DNA of 64,000 nt from JAICWP01 sp035278025 (GTDB taxonomy: Bacteria > Acidobacteriota > Terriglobia > Terriglobales > Acidobacteriaceae), in contig DATEJK010000124.1 in the NCBI GenBank assembly GCA_035278025.1, positions 19,396 to 83,395 of the forward strand. The letters run 5' to 3'. A program made the position numbers and the translations under genes. Below the pieces are notes generated by a model. It was not told the DNA's origin and did no database searches. It was given only the letters and a program-made list of their open reading frames with translations. Shown one piece after another: positions 18,265-26,556 of this stretch. Positions within the stretch are counted from its first letter, which is position 1. Every line of letters starts with the position of its first letter.

Positions 18265-19671
18265 CTAGCGGCCCGGGGCCACAACTTTTTTGCTCTCGTG
18301 TGGCGCCGTCCGTTCCCGCCAGCGTTCCAGAGCTCTTTCCAGACGCACGCCCCGCGAAGCCTTGAGCAGCACCGCATCCCCCGGGCGCGCTTCCCGGGCC
18401 AGCCACTCGCCCGCATCTTCGGGCGCGACTATAAATTCCGCCCGCATCCCCGCTTTGCGCGCCCCTTCCACCATGTGCCCGGCCGCGCCTCTCACTCCCA
18501 CCAGCACATTCACGCCGCGCGTAGCCATGCGCTGGCCGCACTCGGCGTGCAGTTCGGGGCCGGTCGGACCCAACTCCAGCATCTCTCCCGCGACTACAAT
18601 GTGGCGCTGCGCCGGCAGGGCCAGCAGAGCATCCACCATGGCGTCGAGGGCTTTGGGATTCGAATTGTAACAATCATTGATGACGGTCACTCCGCCTACT
18701 TCGATCACCTGGCCGCGTTTGTCCGCCGGGGCCAAGCCGCCCAGAGCGGCTGCCGCCTCCACCAGGGGAATACCCCGTTCCATCGCTACCGCTACCGCCG
18801 CCAATGCATTGGGAATGTTATGCGCCCCTACCAGGGGCAGAACCGCGGGCTCGCGGCTGCCGCCGGCAACAATATCGAACGCTGAACCCTGCGCACCTCG
18901 AAGTTCTATGCCTTCCGCCCGCACGCTGGCCGGATTCCGCACTCCGAAGGTCACCACCCTGCCGGGAAAGTCGCGCCCAAATTGCGAGACATATTCGTCG
19001 TCGGCATTGAGCACCGCCGTTCCACCCGGCGGCAGCGCTTCCACCAGTTCGTATTTGGCCCGCGCAATCTCCGCCACCGACTTGAAAAATTCCAGGTGTA
19101 CAGGAGCAACGCAGGTCACCACTCCGATTTCCGGCTGGGCAATGCGGGCCAGTTCGCGAATTTCGCCCAGGTGCGACATGCCCATCTCGACCACGGCCAC
19201 ATCGTGCTCCGGCTCCAGCCGCAGCAGCATCAGCGGCAGCCCGAAGTGGTTGTTCAAATTACCTTCGGATTTGTGCACGCGAAGGCGCGTGGCCAGAAGG
19301 TGAGCGATGGCTTCCTTGGTGGTGGTCTTGCCCGCCGAGCCGGTAATGCCCACCACCGGCTTGCCCCAGGCGCGGCGCACAGCGGCCGCCAGCTGCTGCA
19401 GGGCCGCCAGCGTGTCCTCCACGGCGATGAGGCGAACGCGAGAAGGAAAGCTTGCCAGCCGGTCAGCGCGCACCACCGCTGCCGCCGCGCCCCGTTCCAG
19501 GGCCTGGGCCACAAAGTCGTGCCCGTCCAGCCGCTCGCCTTTTACCGCAAAGAACAGCTCGCCCGCACCCAGAGTGCGTGAATCAATGGAGTAGCCCTGG
19601 GCAACAGCCGCCGGGTCAAATTCCCCGGCCCCGGAAATCAATTCTGCCATGCGGGCCAGCGGCAGTTTCAA
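18265..19671 (-). CDS. murF: UDP-MurNAc-tripeptide--D-Ala-D-Ala ligase
   Basis: 468 residues from a TTG at 19671. This start overlaps the murE stop as TTGA and has GGGAG six nt upstream; an ATG further upstream would overlap murE by 49 bp and add residues unlike MurF. MurF adds D-Ala-D-Ala to the UDP-MurNAc tripeptide. The N-terminal domain has the SIDSRTLGAGELFFAVKGE pattern, the ATP loop is ITGSAGKTTTKEA (about 111-123), and later HLGEIRELARIA and NDCYNSNPKA are family hallmarks. Coupling to murE suggests balanced expression. Confidence 0.95.
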   Translation of the reverse strand: MKLPLARMAELISGAGEFDPAAVAQGYSIDSRTLGAGELFFAVKGERLDGHDFVAQALERGAAAAVVRADRLASFPSRVRLIAVEDTLAALQQLAAAVRRAWGKPVVGITGSAGKTTTKEAIAHLLATRLRVHKSEGNLNNHFGLPLMLLRLEPEHDVAVVEMGMSHLGEIRELARIAQPEIGVVTCVAPVHLEFFKSVAEIARAKYELVEALPPGGTAVLNADDEYVSQFGRDFPGRVVTFGVRNPASVRAEGIELRGAQGSAFDIVAGGSREPAVLPLVGAHNIPNALAAVAVAMERGIPLVEAAAALGGLAPADKRGQVIEVGGVTVINDCYNSNPKALDAMVDALLALPAQRHIVVAGEMLELGPTGPELHAECGQRMATRGVNVLVGVRGAAGHMVEGARKAGMRAEFIVAPEDAGEWLAREARPGDAVLLKASRGVRLERALERWRERTAPHESKKVVAPGR

Positions 19672-21200
19672 GATTCGCTCCCCGCGGCCTGGGAAACCGG
19701 CTTGGCCTCTTCGCAATAGCCCAGCGTAACCAGCGCGGCCCGCGCCATCTCCACATCGTCAAACGGCGCGGTGCCGGCGCGTGTTATCTGCACCTTTTCG
19801 TGGCCTTTGCCCGCAATCAGCACCATGTCGCCGGCGTGCGCCTCCCCCAGAGCCAGTAGGATGGCTTTGCGGCGGTCAGGCTCGGTGACGTAGCGCGTTT
19901 CTGTGCGCTGCAGTCCGGTGAGCGCATCGTTGATGATTGTGAGCGGGTCCTCGGTGCGCGGATTGTCGGAAGTGAGCACCACGAAATCACTGCCTTCTCC
20001 GGCCGCCTCGCCCATCAGCGGCCGCTTGGCGCGGTCACGGTCGCCGCCGCAGCCGAACAGGGTAATGACCCGCGCCGGACGCGGCCCGCGCGAGACGAAC
20101 TCGCGCGCCAGCGCGGTCAGGTTGCGCAGGGCGTCGTCGGTGTGCGCGTAATCCACCACCACGGTGAAAGGCTGGCCGCAGTCCACCAGCTCAAACCTTC
20201 CGGGCACTCGCGCCAGCGCGCCCACTCCCCGGGCTATGGCATCCAGGTTGCAGCCACGTGCCCAGCCGCCGGCAGCCGCGGCCAGAACGTTATAGACGTT
20301 TACCTTGCCAATGAGCGGCGAGAAAATGGGCAAGTCACCCAGGGGAGTAATCATCCGCAAGCGCGTGCCTCGCGGCGTGATCTCCAGGTCGCGGGCGGAG
20401 AATTCGCCCCGCGACAGCCCGTAGCCCACCACCTGAGATTTTTTCTTTCTGCTCAGCGTTACCAGGCGACCGCCGTATTCGTCATCCAGGTTAAGTACCG
20501 CGACCCGTGGCGGCTCCGTGCCGCAGCCCTCAAACAATTTCTTCTTGGCCGCGAAATACTCTTCGAAGGTGTGGTGGTAATCCAGGTGATCGCGCGTCAA
20601 ATTGGTGAATACGGCCACGTCGAAGGGAATGCCGAAAGTGCGCTCCTGGGCCAGCGCATGGGATGAGACCTCCATCACCACTTCGGAGGCGCCGGCCTGC
20701 CGCGCCTCCGCGAACATGCGGTTCAGCTCCAGCGATTCCGGTGTGGTGTGCGGCGCCGGCAGAACTTTGCCGGCCACGTGGTACTCGATGGTCCCCACCA
20801 GCGCCGTGCTTCGGCCCGCCGCTCGCAAAATGGACTCGATAAGGAACGCGCTGGTGCTCTTGCCATTGGTGCCGGTAATGCCGGTGATGGCCAGCTTCTC
20901 CGCCGGGCGATGGTAAAAATTAGCGCTCAATCGAGCCAGAGCCCGCCGGCCATGCGCCACCCGAGCCCAGGCAGCAACGCCTGCGGGCGCTGCGAAAGCG
21001 GGAGCGTCGCTGACCACGGCTACAGCCCCGGCGGCCACCGCTGCGGCAATAAATTTGTTGCCGTCGCTGCTCTCCCCCTGCATGGCCACGAACAGACACC
21101 CTGGCTGCACGCGGCGGGAATCGTATTCCACACCGCTGACCTCGGCGTCTCCGGCCTGCGCCAGGACTTCCACCCCGTCCAGAAGTTGTTGGAAGGTCAT
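19668..21200 (-). CDS. murE: UDP-MurNAc-tripeptide synthetase (meso-DAP type)
   Basis: 510 residues. It adds the third residue of the stem peptide. The N-terminal segment has EYDSRRVQPGCLFVA, the ATP loop is ITGTNGKSTSAFL (about 108-120) and the C-terminal substrate motif is DNPRTEDP (about residue 415), the DNPR sequence that marks meso-diaminopimelate-specific MurE. So the cell wall is probably DAP-type as in Gram-negative bacteria. The stop codon overlaps the murF start. Upstream is an unrecognised membrane protein gene, 60 bp away. Confidence 0.97.
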   Translation of the reverse strand: MTFQQLLDGVEVLAQAGDAEVSGVEYDSRRVQPGCLFVAMQGESSDGNKFIAAAVAAGAVAVVSDAPAFAAPAGVAAWARVAHGRRALARLSANFYHRPAEKLAITGITGTNGKSTSAFLIESILRAAGRSTALVGTIEYHVAGKVLPAPHTTPESLELNRMFAEARQAGASEVVMEVSSHALAQERTFGIPFDVAVFTNLTRDHLDYHHTFEEYFAAKKKLFEGCGTEPPRVAVLNLDDEYGGRLVTLSRKKKSQVVGYGLSRGEFSARDLEITPRGTRLRMITPLGDLPIFSPLIGKVNVYNVLAAAAGGWARGCNLDAIARGVGALARVPGRFELVDCGQPFTVVVDYAHTDDALRNLTALAREFVSRGPRPARVITLFGCGGDRDRAKRPLMGEAAGEGSDFVVLTSDNPRTEDPLTIINDALTGLQRTETRYVTEPDRRKAILLALGEAHAGDMVLIAGKGHEKVQITRAGTAPFDDVEMARAALVTLGYCEEAKPVSQAAGSES

Positions 21201-21260
21201 CCCTTAAGCTCATTATAAAGCGCCGACACCCGGCGGCTGACGCCCTACGGTCCGCCCTTT

Positions 21261-21764
21261 TTAGTCCCCTGGCCGCAGCACCTTCTGCTGGCCGCTGCCG
21301 GTCAGCTTCAGCCGCGAGCCAGAAGGATCCGCGCGCAACACTGTCGAGCCCGAGCCCAGCCCGCTGAACAGCAGCAACTCGACGCCATGCATGTCGCCTT
21401 GCAGATGGGCAATCTCATGCGCCCGCTCGTCTGACATGTAGAGTAAGTCGCTCATCAGCGTGGTGCGCATGCGGCCTGTCTCGTCGTAAAAGCTCAGGCC
21501 GTGCGGCCCCAGGGAAGAACGCAGCCTCCCCTCCTGGTCGAGAATATTGATGGTGGGATTGCCATCGCTCGCCACCTCAATGCGGAGCCGCGCCCGCCCC
21601 TGGGCGTCGCGCAGGACGAGTTGCGAGGCTTCCAGCGCTGGCGGCGAAGGCCGCGCCTGCGCCATGCACAGCAGCGCCACAACCACAACCAACCCGGCCG
21701 CGGCCCCGCGCTTGAACCAGCGGTTCTGCCTTTCCAGTTTCGACAGCCGTTCTTCCAGCGTCAT
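21261..21764 (-). CDS. Unrecognised single-pass membrane protein in the dcw cluster
   Basis: 167 residues. The start ATG has GGGAG six nt upstream. Residues 1-17 are a short charged helix that could be a coiled coil (LEERLSKLERQNRWFKR), residues 19-36 a membrane helix, and the rest would be outside the cytoplasm. That part has three loosely repeated segments of about 25 residues with the pattern L-x-D-x-x-G-R-x-R-x-x-L (LRDAQGRARLRIEV, ILDQEGRLRSSLG, FYDETGRMRTTL), suggesting a small beta-rich fold. I recognise no family. Its place between ftsI and murE, in the same orientation, suggests a role near septal peptidoglycan synthesis, but that is only guilt by association. Confidence 0.7.
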   Translation of the reverse strand: MTLEERLSKLERQNRWFKRGAAAGLVVVVALLCMAQARPSPPALEASQLVLRDAQGRARLRIEVASDGNPTINILDQEGRLRSSLGPHGLSFYDETGRMRTTLMSDLLYMSDERAHEIAHLQGDMHGVELLLFSGLGSGSTVLRADPSGSRLKLTGSGQQKVLRPGD

Positions 21765-21873
21765 GGCACACTCCCGGGGAAAGTCGGTAAAGGAATGAGC
21801 ATACTCTCAGCCGGGTCATGTGGAGGCGGGGCTTGCCCCTGCCTGAACAGGGCAGACCCTCCAGGCACTTCCC

Positions 21874-24048
21874 CTACTGCTCGAACCTGACCTCCACGCG
21901 GGCGCCCGCGGGCACGCGCGAACCTGCCGGCGGCGATTGGTCCCGGGCCACGCCGTCTCCGATGGCGTCAATTTCGACTCCGCTGTTTTGTGCCGTCTCG
22001 ATGGCGGCGCGCAGCGGCTTACCCAGAAATGAGGGCACCACGATGCCTCCCTGCTCCACGTCCAGAACCACGGTTCCAGAACTGGGAAGAGGAGCCGGCG
22101 TCTCGGGCGGTTTGGTCTCACTCTTGCCGACGGGCGCGGCCACCGCTTCGGCGCTTACTGCCGCAGCCGGATGGACGGCGAAATCGCTCTGTCGGCCTTC
22201 CCCCGAGGCGGCAGTTGCAGTCGCGGGTGGCGGAACCGGCCCCGGATCGTCAGAAGGAATGTCCAGAGGCGCTCCCAGCCGGTCGGGCGAACCTTCCTCC
22301 AGATCCTTTGCCGGAACCGACTTGCTGGCCAGCAGCAACTGCCGCTCCGAGGGAATATCCACGTCGTGCGGCACGTGCAGGTATTCCAGCACCTGCTGGG
22401 CGATTCTCTGGAAAAGGGGCGCCCCCACCATGCCCCCCTCGTGCCCATGCGTGATGGGTGAATCCAGAATGACCACCACGACCACCGCCGGATTATTCAC
22501 CGGCGCGAATCCCGCGAACGAGGTCACATACTTGGTATGCGAGTAGGCGTGCGTAACCGGGTCCACCTTTTGCGCCGTTCCCGTTTTTCCAGCGGTGGTA
22601 TAGCCTTCGAGCAGGGCTTTGCGGCCAGTGCCGCGCAGCACCACGCCTTCCATCATCTGCTTCATCTCCGCCGCGGTCAGGCGGGAAATTACCCGGTGCT
22701 CCGCCCCGGAATGAAACACCACCGTTTGCGGTGTGCTGCGCGGCTCGATGGTGCCAGCCACGATTCGCGGCGCGATCCACACGCCATCATTGGCGATGCT
22801 GGAGACCATGGCGGCCAACTGGATGGGCGAAACCCCGATCTCCTGCCCCATGGAGATGGCGCCGATCGAAACTTTCGACCAGCGGCTTACCGGCTTGGTC
22901 AGACCGCGCGTTTCACCCGGCAGGTCAATTCCGGTCTGGGAGCCAAAGCCGTAGCTCCGGATGTAGTGGTACAGCCGCTCATCGCCCAGGCGCAGGCCGA
23001 TCTTGATGGTGCCCACGTCGCTGGAATGCGCCAGAATGTTGGCCACGCTCATTACGCCATAGGGATGCCAGTCGTGAATCCGCCGGCCGCCCACCACGAT
23101 GGAGCCCATCTGGCAGTCCACCAGTTCGTTGGGATTGGTCAGCCGCTGGTCTATGGCGGCTGACAGCGTTACCAGCTTGAACGTCGAGCCCGGTTCGTAG
23201 ATATCGCTGATGGCCCGATTGTTGAGTTCCTGCGGGCGGATTTTCTTGCTCAGGTTGGGATTGAAGGTGGGGCGGTTGGCCAGCGCCAGAATTTCACCGG
23301 TATGCGGATTCTCCACGACCACGGTGCCGGCGGCCGCGCCGTTCTCCCGCACTGCCTTGTCCAGTTCACGCTCAGCGATGTACTGGATGGCTTGGTCAAT
23401 GGTAAGGACCACGTTCTCGCCCGGTTCAGGCTGGCGTTCTACCCGGCCAAACCAGCGTTTGCGCGCGTCCACATTGATGAGCATGCGTCCAGGTTGACCA
23501 CGGAGCTGGTCATCAAACTCGCGCTCAATTCCGCTCAGGCCTTCATCGTCCATACCCACGTAGCCCAGCACCTGCGCCGCCAGTTCACGTTTGGGATAAA
23601 AGCGCTTGGATTCCTTCTGGAAGTAAATGCCGCGCAGGTTGAGGGCGCGTACGCGCTCGCTGGCATCGGCGTCCACTTTACGCGCCACCCAGCAGAAGGT
23701 GCGCGAGGCATGAAAGCGGGCGCGCAGCTCCGCCGCATCCAGTTTCAGGATGTGCGCCAGCAGCGTGGCCGCGGTCGCCGGATCGGGGATCTCGCTGGGC
23801 ACCGCGAAAATCGAGTCCACCGCAATAGACATGGCCAGATCGTGACCGCTGCGGTCGAAGATGATGCCCCGGCGTGGCGCCACCTCGATGGTGCGCTGCT
23901 GCTGGCGCAGTGCATGTTGCTCCAGTTCGCCATAATCGAAAACCTGCAACTGGACCAGGCGGCCGCAGATGACCACCGCCCAGAAAAGGAAAAATCCCGC
24001 CAGGATGTAGATGCGCCTCTGTGCGTCCTTGCCCAAATTCGCCGCCAC
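21874..24048 (-). CDS. ftsI: Septal transpeptidase FtsI (PBP3) with C-terminal PASTA domain
   Basis: 724 residues, longer than the usual 580-600. A membrane helix (about 13-35) is followed by the PBP dimerisation domain and the transpeptidase domain with STFK (about 286), SSD (in AHSSDVGTIK, about 345) and KTGTAQK (about 486). Residues about 560-660 are a Pro/Ala-rich linker and the last 60 (from about 663) form one PASTA domain (VPSFLGKPLRAA... ending VEVRFEQ). The enzyme cross-links septal peptidoglycan with FtsW. The start is GTG with GAGGG four nt before it. A PASTA tail recalls Gram-positive PBP2x/SpoVD and suggests muropeptide or lipid II sensing. Confidence 0.94.
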   Translation of the reverse strand: MAANLGKDAQRRIYILAGFFLFWAVVICGRLVQLQVFDYGELEQHALRQQQRTIEVAPRRGIIFDRSGHDLAMSIAVDSIFAVPSEIPDPATAATLLAHILKLDAAELRARFHASRTFCWVARKVDADASERVRALNLRGIYFQKESKRFYPKRELAAQVLGYVGMDDEGLSGIEREFDDQLRGQPGRMLINVDARKRWFGRVERQPEPGENVVLTIDQAIQYIAERELDKAVRENGAAAGTVVVENPHTGEILALANRPTFNPNLSKKIRPQELNNRAISDIYEPGSTFKLVTLSAAIDQRLTNPNELVDCQMGSIVVGGRRIHDWHPYGVMSVANILAHSSDVGTIKIGLRLGDERLYHYIRSYGFGSQTGIDLPGETRGLTKPVSRWSKVSIGAISMGQEIGVSPIQLAAMVSSIANDGVWIAPRIVAGTIEPRSTPQTVVFHSGAEHRVISRLTAAEMKQMMEGVVLRGTGRKALLEGYTTAGKTGTAQKVDPVTHAYSHTKYVTSFAGFAPVNNPAVVVVVILDSPITHGHEGGMVGAPLFQRIAQQVLEYLHVPHDVDIPSERQLLLASKSVPAKDLEEGSPDRLGAPLDIPSDDPGPVPPPATATAASGEGRQSDFAVHPAAAVSAEAVAAPVGKSETKPPETPAPLPSSGTVVLDVEQGGIVVPSFLGKPLRAAIETAQNSGVEIDAIGDGVARDQSPPAGSRVPAGARVEVRFEQ

Positions 24049-24131
24049 GCCGCCCTCTGATAGAACCGTGCGTTACCGGATACGAAGAGTTGCGCCTCCC
24101 GGAAGGGCTCTTATCCGGCCGCTTTCGGAAG

Positions 24132-24195
24132 GCGCGGTTTCAGCCGCGCTGTAGAGCGCTCTCCATTTTTCTATTCCGAGCGGACTTCAGTCCGC
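24132..24195. repeat. Pair of TTCA-loop hairpins in the ftsL-ftsI spacer
   Basis: Hairpin 24132-24149 (7-bp stem with a G-T closing pair) and hairpin 24180-24195 (6-bp stem), both with the loop TTCA. They occupy the 239-bp gap between ftsL and ftsI and belong to a family of at least ten such hairpins in this window. Confidence 0.65.
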
Positions 24196-24287
24196 GAGGA
24201 ATCCCGCTCAAACAAACCTCGCCTGAGACAAGAATGGCGGCCCACCGACCAGGCCGCCAAACTCTTTCCCGAAATATCGCGCCCGGC

Positions 24288-24752
24288 CTAACGCGCTGAC
24301 ACCACCGAAACTGGATTCGCCACGCTGGCCATCTGCGGCGCACTAGGATCGGGCGACGCGGTGTCCAGCATGATGATTTGTCCGGCCGTCGGCGACTGCA
24401 GGCCCATTTGCCGCGCCAGTTGGTCAATGCGCCCAGGATCGCGCAGCGAGGCATCCTCCAGGCGCAGCGCCCGGTTCACCTCCACCAGTCCGGCTTTCTG
24501 CGACTGCAGCGCTTCAATGCGATAGCCATACTCGATGGCGCTGAAGTGCTGCCACGCGTAGGTCATGACCAGCACGAACAGGCAGCACACCGCCGCCAGA
24601 AACATGGCCATTTCGCGCGTGCGCTTGGGATCGGCCACCCGCACCACCCGCGAATTGTCTATGCTCTTGGCGAAGTACACTTCCGGCGTGCCCGTCCAGC
24701 AGGGCTTGCGCCGCCCTCGCACCGAAGCCGATGCCATCGCCGCGGCCGCCAT
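24288..24752 (-). CDS. ftsL: FtsL-like cell division protein
   Basis: 154 residues. A cytoplasmic N-terminus of about 47 residues is followed by one membrane helix (about 49-66), then a helix of coiled-coil type (about 70-110, IEALQSQKAGLVEVNRALRLE) and a short tail. This single-pass layout with a LRDPGRIDQLARQMGL segment is that of FtsL, which works with FtsB and FtsQ to activate FtsWI. FtsL is poorly conserved, so the call depends on topology and on the position between rsmH and ftsI. The ATG overlaps the stop of a small upstream gene (TAATG). Confidence 0.8.
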   Translation of the reverse strand: MAAAAMASASVRGRRKPCWTGTPEVYFAKSIDNSRVVRVADPKRTREMAMFLAAVCCLFVLVMTYAWQHFSAIEYGYRIEALQSQKAGLVEVNRALRLEDASLRDPGRIDQLARQMGLQSPTAGQIIMLDTASPDPSAPQMASVANPVSVVSAR

Positions 24753-24901
24753 TACGCCACCCCGGCGAGGGCAAATTCCCCGCAGTATTCCGCAAAGGGC
24801 ATGGCCAAGACTTCGTCCGCTACCTTTAATTCCGCTTCGGCCGTCTCTTCCGCCCTGGCCACCGCCGCCATCAGTTCGTCAATGATTGTTCCGTTGAACA
24901 T
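24752..24901 (-). CDS. 49-residue small protein between rsmH and ftsL
   Basis: A short reading frame starts at an ATG at 24901 with a very good ribosome site (AGGAGG, 5 nt before the start) and ends in a TAA that overlaps the ftsL ATG by one base, so the two should be translationally coupled. The product begins MFNGTIIDELMAAVARAEET and is acidic and helical in character, with no membrane helix. I recognise no family. The strong ribosome site plus coupling argue that it is real and sets ftsL expression or acts with it. Too short to be caught by most gene callers. Confidence 0.65.
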   Translation of the reverse strand: MFNGTIIDELMAAVARAEETAEAELKVADEVLAMPFAEYCGEFALAGVA

Positions 24902-24945
24902 CTCTTCCTCCTGCCCTACCCTCAGCCTGAAATCTCTTTTGTGGC

Positions 24946-24963
24946 GCGGGCGCCCCCGCCCGC
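24946..24963. repeat. GC-rich hairpin repeat (GCGGGCG type) after rsmH
   Basis: Stem GCGGGCG (24946-24952) with CGCCCGC (24957-24963), loop CCCC, 4 bp after the rsmH stop codon. Same type as 9908-9940 and 26825-26841. Confidence 0.6.
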
Positions 24964-24967
24964 GGCC

Positions 24968-25867
24968 TTAAATCCTCTCCGCGGCTCGCAGCTTGGCGCT
25001 GCGCGAACGCGGGTTGGAAGCGATCTCCTCTGCCGTTGCTCCCAGTGGCTTTTTTGTCAGCAGCCGGTAAATTCTGTTGCCGGCCCCCTCGCGCAGGGCA
25101 TCCTTCACGATGCGGTCTTCCAGCGAGTGGAAGCTGATCACCACCAGCCTCCCGCCCGGTTTGAGCACGCGGGGCGCCGCGCCTTCACTCAGCAGCCCCC
25201 GCAAATCGTCCAATTCGCGGTTTACGAAAATTCGGATGGCCTGGAAAGTGCGTGTCGCGGGATGGATGCGCTCGTGTTTCATTGGCCGGGCCGCGGCCCA
25301 TACCACATCCGCCAATTGCTTGGTGGAGTGTATCGGCCGCGACCGGACAATGGCTCTGGCGATTCTCCGCGACCTCCTTTCCTCACCGAATTCGTAAATC
25401 ACGTCGGCGAGTGCTTTCTCGTCGAGGCGATTTACCACTTGATCGGCGGTCAGCTCGGCTTGCGGGTCCATCCGCATGTCGAGCCCTCCTTCCGCCTGAA
25501 AACTGAATCCCCGCGCCGCCTCCTCCAGTTGCAGGCTGCTCACCCCCAGGTCGGCCAGCAGTCCGTCGGCCGAAGCCGCCTTTACCCGCTCTCCGATTTC
25601 TGCGAACGAGCCCTGCAGCAGGGTCACCTGCGGCCACTCCCCTTGCGGAGGCGGCTGCAGCCGGCGCCTGGCTATCTCCAGCGCGCTGGGGTCCTTATCC
25701 ACGCCAATCAAATGTCCCCCTGCGCCGAGGCGTTTTGCGATTTCCCAGCTGTGCCCGCCAAGGCCCACGGTGGCATCTATAAAGGTCCCGCCACGCTGAA
25801 CGGCCAAAAAGTCGATCGCTTCTTTTAAAAGAACCGAAACATGGCCACCTTCTGTCCTCTCGACCAT
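24968..25867 (-). CDS. rsmH: 16S rRNA (cytosine1402-N4)-methyltransferase
   Basis: 299 residues, the usual RsmH (MraW) length. It methylates N4 of C1402 in 16S rRNA using SAM. Start region HVSVLLKEAIDFL and the SAM loop DATVGLGGHS (about 31-40) are typical, as are LLADLGVSS (about 104), RGFSFQAEGGLDMRM and the late motif LVVISFHSLEDR. The gene is second in the dcw cluster, 41 bp after mraZ. Identification is certain. Confidence 0.97.
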   Translation of the reverse strand: MVERTEGGHVSVLLKEAIDFLAVQRGGTFIDATVGLGGHSWEIAKRLGAGGHLIGVDKDPSALEIARRRLQPPPQGEWPQVTLLQGSFAEIGERVKAASADGLLADLGVSSLQLEEAARGFSFQAEGGLDMRMDPQAELTADQVVNRLDEKALADVIYEFGEERRSRRIARAIVRSRPIHSTKQLADVVWAAARPMKHERIHPATRTFQAIRIFVNRELDDLRGLLSEGAAPRVLKPGGRLVVISFHSLEDRIVKDALREGAGNRIYRLLTKKPLGATAEEIASNPRSRSAKLRAAERI

Positions 25868-25908
25868 GCCGCCCCACTGAGGGGCCCCTCACTCCCCTGA
25901 ACTCGTGC

Positions 25909-26346
25909 CTAGATCCCCAGGTCGTCGAGGTTCTTCTCATCCTCGGCGGTGAAGGCTTCTTCCACTTCCTTGCGCACGCCTTCCATGCTCTGCACTTCTA
26001 ACCGGCTCAGGTAGCCCATCACTGCTACCTCGCCCTTCAACTGCGCCGAGTCCCGCAGCAACTGCGGCAGCAGCAGCCGCCCCTGGTTGTCCATCTCCGC
26101 CACCTGTCCCCAGTAGTTGGTGCGGGTCAAAAACTTCTTCTTGGTGGGGTTGAAGGTGGAGAGTCCAGCCAGCTTCTGCTCGATACGCTCCCATTCCTCG
26201 AAGGGATAAATCTGGGCACTTTTGCCGTCCAGACTGGTTATGTAGAATTGCGAGCCGTACTTCTCGTCTATTACGCGCTTGAATTCCGCGGGCACCTTGA
26301 GCCGCCCTTTTTCGTCCACGCGAGTTGGGTGATTGCCGCGAAACAT
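25909..26346 (-). CDS. mraZ: Transcriptional regulator MraZ
   Basis: 145 residues with two SpoVT/AbrB-like swapped-hairpin repeats: DEKGRLKVPAEFK (about 11-23) and DNQGRLLLPQLLR (about 86-98), each with the DxxGR core used for DNA binding. MraZ forms rings that bind direct repeats upstream of its own operon and usually repress it. Three GTGGT repeats of the right kind are found about 185-210 bp upstream. The ATG is preceded by a hairpin rather than a strong ribosome site. It is the first gene of the dcw cluster. Confidence 0.95.
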   Translation of the reverse strand: MFRGNHPTRVDEKGRLKVPAEFKRVIDEKYGSQFYITSLDGKSAQIYPFEEWERIEQKLAGLSTFNPTKKKFLTRTNYWGQVAEMDNQGRLLLPQLLRDSAQLKGEVAVMGYLSRLEVQSMEGVRKEVEEAFTAEDEKNLDDLGI

Positions 26347-26353
26347 GGTTCGG

Positions 26354-26399
26354 GCCCCGTTCCGGGGCTTTTCTTACGTGGGCTGCCACTGCGGCAGCC
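26354..26399 (-). promoter_or_regulatory. Two hairpins in the mraZ leader
   Basis: Hairpin 26354-26368 (6-bp GC stem, 3-nt loop) ends 8 nt before the mraZ ATG, and hairpin 26381-26399 (7-bp stem, 5-nt loop) lies just upstream. The first could hide the ribosome site region; on the plus strand it is followed by TTTTCTT and would look like a terminator. Confidence 0.5.
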
Positions 26400-26530
26400 A
26401 GGGAGGAGGTCAAAAAGGTCGCTAATTCTTTGTTTTCACTTGCTTTAGGGCTGTTGTTTGGGCTGTCAGCCTTGAATTCCACTGGCGCTCCTGAAAGCAG
26501 CAACTTTGCCCATAGCGACCCACATCCTTT

Positions 26531-26555
26531 ACCACTTTCTACCACTTTCGACCAC
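26531..26555 (-). promoter_or_regulatory. MraZ operator: three GTGGT direct repeats, 10-nt period
   Basis: On the minus strand GTGGT occurs at 26555-26551, 26545-26541 and 26535-26531, separated by CGAAA and AGAAA. A fourth, weaker GTGGG follows at 26523-26519. Direct repeats of a TGG core with 10-nt spacing are the known MraZ target. The first repeat begins right after the -10 hexamer, so binding would block transcription start. Confidence 0.8.
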
Positions 26556-26556
26556 C

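Noticed and set aside
26354..26372. Plus-strand rho-independent terminator
   Set aside because: It looks like one (GC stem then TTTTCTT), but no plus-strand gene ends nearby; it is more likely a leader hairpin of mraZ.
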